A DNA stretch of 13,778 bases, from the NCBI GenBank assembly GCA_028565635.1, contig JAOXYB010036151.1, positions 1 to 13,778 on the forward strand. Reading direction: 5' to 3'. Numbering within the stretch: the stretch's first letter is position 1; each line of letters starts with the position of its first letter. A model generated the notes under the pieces. It did not search any database. It saw nothing but the letters and a program-made list of their open reading frames with translations, and was not told the origin of the DNA. The position numbers were made by a program, and so were the translations under genes. The DNA comes from Phoronis ovalis. Taxonomy: Eukaryota; Phoronida; Phoronidae. Positions 8,501-13,778 of the stretch are shown here, in pieces.

Positions 8501-8859
8501 AAATCCAACCACTACTAATTTCAACTACAGACAAATTACAACTTGAATAGATTAATATGTACCTTTGGCCTATTTCTGAAAAATATCAGTCAAAGTTATC
8601 TTTCCATTAATATTTTATACCTTATGGATAAAATGTTCAAGTATCCCAACTCTTTATTTACTATAAAAATAAACATTAGTTTTGGACCTTAAAAATGATA
8701 TTGGTTTATATACAAAAGCTTACTACCTAAACTATTACAATGTTGCCTACTAGTGACTATTGTGACTAGGTTTGCAGCTAAACAATTACGACCCTCCAGG
8801 ATAATGTCATGGTACAAGCTTTCAGCATGTTTTCAACAACTTATCAAATACAAACTGAC
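8501..8859. other. Short unique intron stretch next to the middle exon
   Basis: AT-rich sequence with no repeat module and no coding frame. On the minus strand it contains the donor-side start of the 7.7-kb intron (GTCAGTTTG at 8851-8859). Confidence 0.5.
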
Positions 8860-9059
8860 CTGATTCTGATGAGACATCGTTCATGAGTAACATTCGGAAT
8901 AGTCCAGTTGTAAAGGTTAGGATAACCACCTATGCCATTACCTAGGTGGTTGTCCCGAGAAAACTGTGTTTCTCGACACTCTGGAGGAGGTAAATTATGG
9001 GAAGAAAATTGTTTCCATTTTCCATAAACTCCTGTTTCATCATTTGGAAAACGGAATGT
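8860..9059 (-). CDS. DD3-3-like protein, internal exon (middle)
   Basis: This exon encodes 66 residues plus two bases, running from TFRFPNDETGVYGKW through PPPECRETQFSRDNHLGNG to NWTIPNVTHERCLIRI. I recognise the ETQFSRDNHLGNG and YNWTIP stretches as hallmarks of the DD3-3 family. The acceptor is TTTTGCAG on the minus strand (CAG at 9060-9062) and the donor is AG|GTCAGT (GT at 8858-8859). It begins in phase 0, matching the in-frame end of the upstream exon, and its final AG is completed to an Arg codon by the exon at 937-1185. Two potential N-glycosylation sites (NWT, NVT) and Cys residues suit a secreted protein. A repeat element begins only 15 bp upstream of the acceptor side, at 9074. The biochemical role of the family is unknown. 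Confidence 0.9.
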
Positions 9060-9073
9060 CTGCAAAATAAAAA

Positions 9074-10668
9074 CAAGACAATTGCAATGTCAGATGCCCA
9101 TCTCATCCCTATAATCATGTTCTAGGTTGTATGTGATCTGCAGTCGTGGTGGGTAGTGAATGTTTGTAGTAGTTGCTTTAAGTCTTACATATACATACAG
9201 TGAAGTAAGTATTTTGTACAATAAATGTTCGAGATTTGGATCATCATTTGGCACACTTTCAATGTCATTCTAAAATCTGCTGCGTCTTTCTGGTATATGG
9301 AACAACCTGGCATGCCCTCATGGAAAAAAACATGGCCACCAGTCAGCCATCTTGGAAGTGATCTGGGTCAAAATCACAACTGACAAGCATGGTGACCTAT
9401 ACTTAACCCACATCGAATATGAAGCCTTGAATTGAATCCACCTTCAAATAGTCAGTCGGCCATTTTGGAAGTAATGAGTCAAAATTAAATTTGACATGTA
9501 CTTTGACCTATACTTACCCTGTATCAAGCATGAAGCTGATCAGATAAAACTGAAGTTGTTATTGTCACATGCAATTCAAGAACAAACATAGCTGTCAGTC
9601 AGCCATATTGGAATTAATCTGGGTCAAAATTATACCTGACCTGTACTTAACCTGTATCGAATATGAAGCTAGTCGAATAAAAACTGAAAGAGTTATCGAG
9701 AGTCAAAGAAAGTGGTACACACAACAAAAAATGTCAAAGATACGGATTGGCGTTTAACCCATATTTCAAGGTCATTCCAATTTTTTTTCCTATCAGCCTA
9801 TGGCCTTCGTGAATCCACCTTTGAATTATAAATTTAATGTTTCGTCTTTCCCGCAACTGACGCAAGATGACATACCTTCTTGGAAACAAACATGGCTGCC
9901 AACTGGCCATATTGTACATAACCAAGGTCAAATTATAACCGACTTGCGCCAAATATGAAGCTGGTTGTGTAAAATCGGAAGCTTTTATTATGAGACTAGG
10001 AAAGTGTTATGTGCAAAAAATGTCAAAGATTTGACCTACTTCTCAAGGTCATTTTATAATGTCACCTAGCCTATTATGCCCATCCACCTTTGAATTATCC
10101 AGTCAGCGCTTTGTCTTTCTGGTGCGGTGCAATGTAACGTGCCTTCTTGCAAACAGAAACATGGCCACCAGTCGGCCATGTTGGAAGCGATCTGGGTCAA
10201 AGATTTACCAGACCTGTATTTTGACTTGCATTTGCCGTGTGCAGAATACAAAGCTGATCAGATAAAAATTCAAGCAGTTATTGTGAGACAAAGAAAGTGT
10301 TACACAAACGAAATTTGTCGAAGATTAAAATCACCATTTGACCCACTTTTCAAAGTCATTCTAAAATGTCACCTAGCCCACCAGCCTATGGCCTTCGTGA
10401 ATCCACCTTTGAATCGTCTAGTCAAAGTTTCGTCTTTCCCACAACTCACACAAAGTAAAGTGCCTTTTCGGGAACAAACATGGCCACCAGTTGGCCATAT
10501 TGGAGGAAACAATTGACGGACCTACAGTTTGTATTTACCCTTATCGAATATGGAGATGACTGGGCAAAAACTGAAGCTGTTCTCACTAGAAAAAGAACGT
10601 GTTATGAACAACGACAACACAACACATAGCCTACGACTATATGCCAATGCCCTATGTGCGATGGGCAT
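9074..10668 (+). mobile_element. Tandem-repeat element copy 4, complete at both ends, left-end type A
   Basis: The left end is CAAGACAATTGCAATGTC followed by AGATGCCCATC. A 160-bp leader aligns with copy 2 and ends in ACAATAAATGTTCGAGATTTGGATC (9219-9243, shown as landmarks only). Module joints lie near 9258, 9767, 10043 and 10350. The right end has ACAACGACAACACAACACATAG, an eroded version of the CG-rich stretch, then the hairpin at 10647-10668. At about 1.6 kb it is the cleanest unit and fills most of the 2.1-kb intron between the exons at 11139 and 9059. The ends share the 9-bp motif ATGCCCATC/GATGGGCAT in inverted orientation. It has no coding capacity. Confidence 0.7.
10647..10668. other. 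Terminal hairpin of repeat copy 4
   Basis: ATGCCC (10647-10652) pairs with GGGCAT (10663-10668) across a 10-base loop. The inner stem seen at 859-890 is lost here. CAAAATG and an A-rich run follow, similar to the tail after the first hairpin. Confidence 0.65.
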
Positions 10669-11138
10669 CAAAATGTAATAACACAAAAAAGTTGCAGTGT
10701 CAAATGACAGTGATGGTAACTAAGAAAGTAAAGAAGTAAATTAATCCACATACTGCAACCCCAGTCTTTGTGCCTACTTTTCCCTTTTTGCAACCTTTTT
10801 CTTAAAAAATTGTTTGAACATAATAGATATATAACCCACACTCATACACCACACACACACACACACACGTGTAGATGTCTGTGTTGATGTGTGTATACGA
10901 ATGTATAGTACTTATAAACACATGTAAAATGTAAATTTAAGATTTAAGGGCCAAAGATATTGTATAGCATAGACCACAGTATACAATTTGCGAAGAATCC
11001 ATCAACGAGAACAATAACATTTCATTAGTACTCAAATATAACAGTTTACACAACAATGTGTTGCATCATCAACACCCAGAGCAATCAATGAAACTTGAAA
11101 TCTGGAATTTGCAATATACAAAACATTGAAACAAGTAC
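10669..11138. other. Unique intron stretch between copy 4 and the upstream exon
   Basis: No gene or repeat module is seen. It contains the dinucleotide run at 10851-10868 and ends at the splice donor of the upstream exon (GTACTT on the minus strand, GT at 11137-11138). Confidence 0.5.
10851..10868. repeat. (AC)9 microsatellite
   Basis: Nine uninterrupted AC units are followed by a GT-rich stretch (GTGTAGATGTCTGTGTTG...), giving partial self-complementarity. Such runs are common in animal introns. Confidence 0.9.
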
Positions 11139-11297
11139 CTTGCAGTTGTTTTCATTGTTAGGAAGAATAACTCTTCTATTACCATTCTTCACCATGACAT
11201 TATGTGGGATAACACATGCCCATCGAGACTTTACATTTTCACTCTCTGTTTCATAGTAAGGACAACGTGAAGCATTATTCGTTAAAACAGCTATGTC
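11139..11297 (-). CDS. DD3-3-like protein, internal exon (most 5' in window)
   Basis: The exon is exactly 53 codons in phase 0 at both ends, from DIAVLTNNASRCPYYE through KSRWACVIPHNVMVKNGN to LPNNENNCK. The acceptor is TTATTTCAG on the minus strand (CAG at 11298-11300) and the donor is AAG|GTACTT (11138 downward). The frame joins directly to the exon at 8860-9059. The RWACVIP and LPNN..(D/N)CK stretches agree with my memory of DD3-3 proteins, where they precede the TFR..NE.G region. It is too short to stand out as a long frame and was found by following splice signals. Earlier exons must lie beyond 13778, so the upstream intron is at least 2.5 kb and is filled by repeat copy 5. NAS is a possible N-glycosylation site. 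Confidence 0.85.
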
Positions 11298-11631
11298 CTG
11301 AAATAAAAATATACGTACATTGATTGATCAGACATCATCAAAAATCAATAGTTAGCAGGTAGAATGTCCTTTCTGCATACAAGATTTAATGAATAAATTA
11401 GTATAGTAAAATAATGGTATTACTGTTTGAAAAAATATATTTCTTGTAACTTATTGGTAGCATTTTACAAGACAAAATCTACATATGTAACAATACCAGC
11501 CTAAGGCTTTTGACAGAGCCAGGGTCAGTTATTGTTTGACATGTCCTGTTCAGGCATTAGATGGGTTTTTTCAATTCATTTATTTCTGGTTGATCCAGTT
11601 CCAAATTCCAGCAGATACAAGTCGTAGACAG
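11298..11631. other. Unique intron stretch upstream of the exon
   Basis: AT-rich sequence with no convincing gene. The plus-strand open frame beginning at 11536 runs into repeat sequence and looks like chance. Confidence 0.45.
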
Positions 11632-11671
11632 ATGCCCATCTCACAAACATGGCCACCAGTCAGTTATGCTA
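11632..11671 (+). repeat. Small repeat fragment beside copy 5
   Basis: GATGCCCATCTCACAAACAT followed by GGCCACCAGTCAG joins a left-end motif of type A (compare 9093-9105) directly to a module core, so it is a heavily deleted remnant. The left end of copy 5 starts immediately after it. Confidence 0.5.
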
Positions 11672-13778
11672 ACAAGACATTTGTCATGTCTAATGCCCAT
11701 CCAATGTATAGAATTATATTTTTTTAACATTATTGGATTTTTACATTAGAACAGAATAGAATACATCATGCATTATAATCTGGTTTATAACTGTTTTGGT
11801 GGGGTACTCTTATTCAAAGTGATTGTATATGCTGCCCGATGCGTTACCGCTGGGGAGTACTGTCCATATTTTTAGATGAGGATGTGCAGTCCAAACTCAA
11901 AATATACACCCATTTTTAATGCTTTCAGTCTCAAAAATTGACCAATTTTTACGGTTTTCTGTCATAAAAAGTACCAATGTTCTTTGCGGCTATAAACGTA
12001 ATGTGACACGCCCTCTCAGGAACAAATATGGGCATCAGTTGCAAGTAATCCGAGTCAATATTATACATAATCTTTACTTTGATCTGTACTTACTCTGTAC
12101 TGCATATGGAGCTAATCGGATACAAACTGACGCAGCTATTGCGGTACACAGAAAGTGTTACACACGCTAAAAAATGTTGAAGATTCGTACCGGCATTTGA
12201 CCTACTTGTCAAGGTCATTTTGAAATGTCACCTAGCCTGTTACACCAATCAACCTATAGCCATCCTAGAATCACCTTTGAATCATCCAGGCAGAGCTTCG
12301 TCTTCACGGCTATAGACGTAACGTTACGTGCCATCTAGGTAACAAACATGGTTGTCAGTCGGCCATATTGGAAGTAAATTTTACATAGCTTGTACTGTGT
12401 TACCTGAACTTACTCTGTACCAAAAATGAAGCTGATCGGATAAAAACTGAAGCTGTTATTACGATGTGAAATCTTAAGAACCAACATGGCCAGCAGTCGG
12501 ATATATGGAAAGTAATCCGGGTCAATATTATACATAATCTGTATTTTGACCTGTACTTACTCTGTACTGAATACGGAACTGATCGAAAAAAAACTGACGT
12601 AGTTATTGAGAGACAAAAAAGTGTACTGCGTGGGGAAAAATGTCAAAGATTTGTCCCGACATTTGACCTACTTGTCAAGGTCATTTTAAAATGTCACCTA
12701 GTCTATTACGCCCACCAACTATAGTCTTCCTAGAACCCCCTATGAATCGGCCATGTATTACTATGACTTGCAATATCATGAACCAACATGGCCACCAGTC
12801 GGACATATTGGAAGTAATCCAGGTCAATATTATATATAACCTGTACTTTGTCCTGTACTTACTTTGTACCGAATATGGAGCTGATCAAATAAAAACTGAC
12901 GTAGCCCTTGTTGAAGCATCGTACCAGCATTTGACCTACTTGTGAAGGTCATTTTAAAATGTCACTGAACCTATTATGGCCACCAACTTATAGTCTTCCT
13001 AGAACCACCTTTGAGTAATCCAGGTAGGACTTTAAACGCAATGTAACGTGCCCCCTCGAGAAGAAACATGGCCACCAATCGGCCATATTGAAAGTAATCC
13101 AGGTCAAAATTACACATAGTATGTACTGCGATATGCACTTATTACGTGCCGAATATGATACTCGAAAAAAAACTGAAGTTGCTATTATGACGTGCAATCT
13201 CGCGAACCAACATGGCCATCAATTGGCCATGTGGGAAGTATTCTGGGTCAATATTACATATAACCTGTACTTTGTCCTGTACTTACTAGTAGTAAATATG
13301 GAGCTGATCGGATAAAAACTGACGCAGGTATTGCTAGACAAAGAAAGCGTTATGCACGGTAAAAAATGTCAAAATATTGTACCAGGATTTGACCTACTTG
13401 TCAAGGTCATTTTGAAATGTCACCTAGCCTATTATGCCCACAAGCTATGGTCTTTCTAGAATCACATTTGAAACGTTCAGGCAGCGCTTCATCTTGGCGG
13501 CTATAAATGCAACGTTACGTGCCCTCTTGGGAACTAGTCACCAGTCGGCCATATTGGAAGTAATCTAGGTCAAAAGTACACATAGCATGTACAGCGACCT
13601 GGACTTAATCTGTGCCAAATATGAAACTGACCAGATAAAAAGTGAAGCTGTTACTGTGACGTGCAATCTCGCAAACCAGCATGGCTGCCAGTCAGCCATG
13701 ATAGAAGTAATCCGGGTCAATATTATACATAACCTGTACTTTGACCTGTACTTACTCTGTACCGAATATGGAGCTGAT
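11672..13778 (+). mobile_element. Tandem-repeat element copy 5, left-end type B, running off the window
   Basis: It starts with the same end as copy 3 (ACAAGACATTTGTCATGTC, then TAATGCCCATCC). The left block is homologous to 4845-5147 until about 11978, where it jumps into a module. Module joints lie near 12208, 12675, 12944 and 13400, with spacings of about 467, 269 and 456, showing the alternation of long and short modules. The right end is not reached. All short plus- and minus-strand frames here (for example around 12691-12945 and 13088-13315) are the same repeat read through and not genes. Confidence 0.65.

Noticed and set aside
8751-8770. Imperfect CTAGTGAC/GTGACTAG palindrome
   Set aside because: Arms are only 8 bp with a mismatch, which is expected by chance in a window this long.
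10127-10516. 129-codon plus-strand open frame and many similar frames across the arrays
   Set aside because: The translations are the same repeat module read in various frames, broken differently in each copy. There is no conserved start, domain or constraint.
298-13700. CRISPR-like array because of regularly recurring near-palindromic units
   Set aside because: Units are hundreds of bases long with diverged homologous 'spacers', in a spliced eukaryotic gene's introns. They are transposon or satellite modules.

Overview
This is eukaryotic, almost certainly animal, DNA that is mostly intron and repeat. It is AT-rich and has no bacterial-style gene packing. The only well-supported host gene is a spliced one on the minus strand. 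Three consecutive internal exons (11139-11297, 8860-9059, 937-1185) have matching splice phases and encode about 202 residues that I recognise as a DD3-3-like protein. This family was named in Dictyostelium and occurs in many invertebrates; its function is unknown. The first and last exons lie outside the window. Introns of 2.1 and 7.7 kb and the repeat type suggest an invertebrate such as a mollusc, another lophotrochozoan or a basal deuterostome, but I cannot name the species.

Most of the rest is one repeat family, all in plus orientation. Tandem modules come in two sizes (about 290 and 460 bp) and are grouped into at least five element copies: 1-895, 3678-4844, 4845-7690 followed by 7691-8500, 9074-10668, and 11672 to the window end. 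Copies begin with a conserved ACAAGACA...ATGCCCATC end. The best-preserved copies finish with a CG-rich CGACGACGCC-like stretch and a hairpin built from ATGCCC/GGGCAT. A short inverted end motif, a tandem-repeat core and a 3' terminal hairpin resemble non-autonomous Helitron/Helentron-type elements (HINEs). No transposase is encoded, so this remains inference. Each module also carries a TGACCT-8 bp-AGGTCA site and a hairpin around ATGGCC...GGCCAT.

The 7.7-kb intron also holds a separate 663-bp foldback element (1295-1957). It has long inverted repeats and a TA duplication, and it carries what looks like the start of a RecQ-type helicase gene with a damaged ATP-binding loop. Further along are a perfect 16-bp-arm palindrome (2248-2280) and an unrecognised, decayed minus-strand coding block (about 2526-3244).

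The elements do not act as a pathway. They fill the introns of the DD3-3-like gene, in two places within 50 bp of splice sites, and leave the exons readable.
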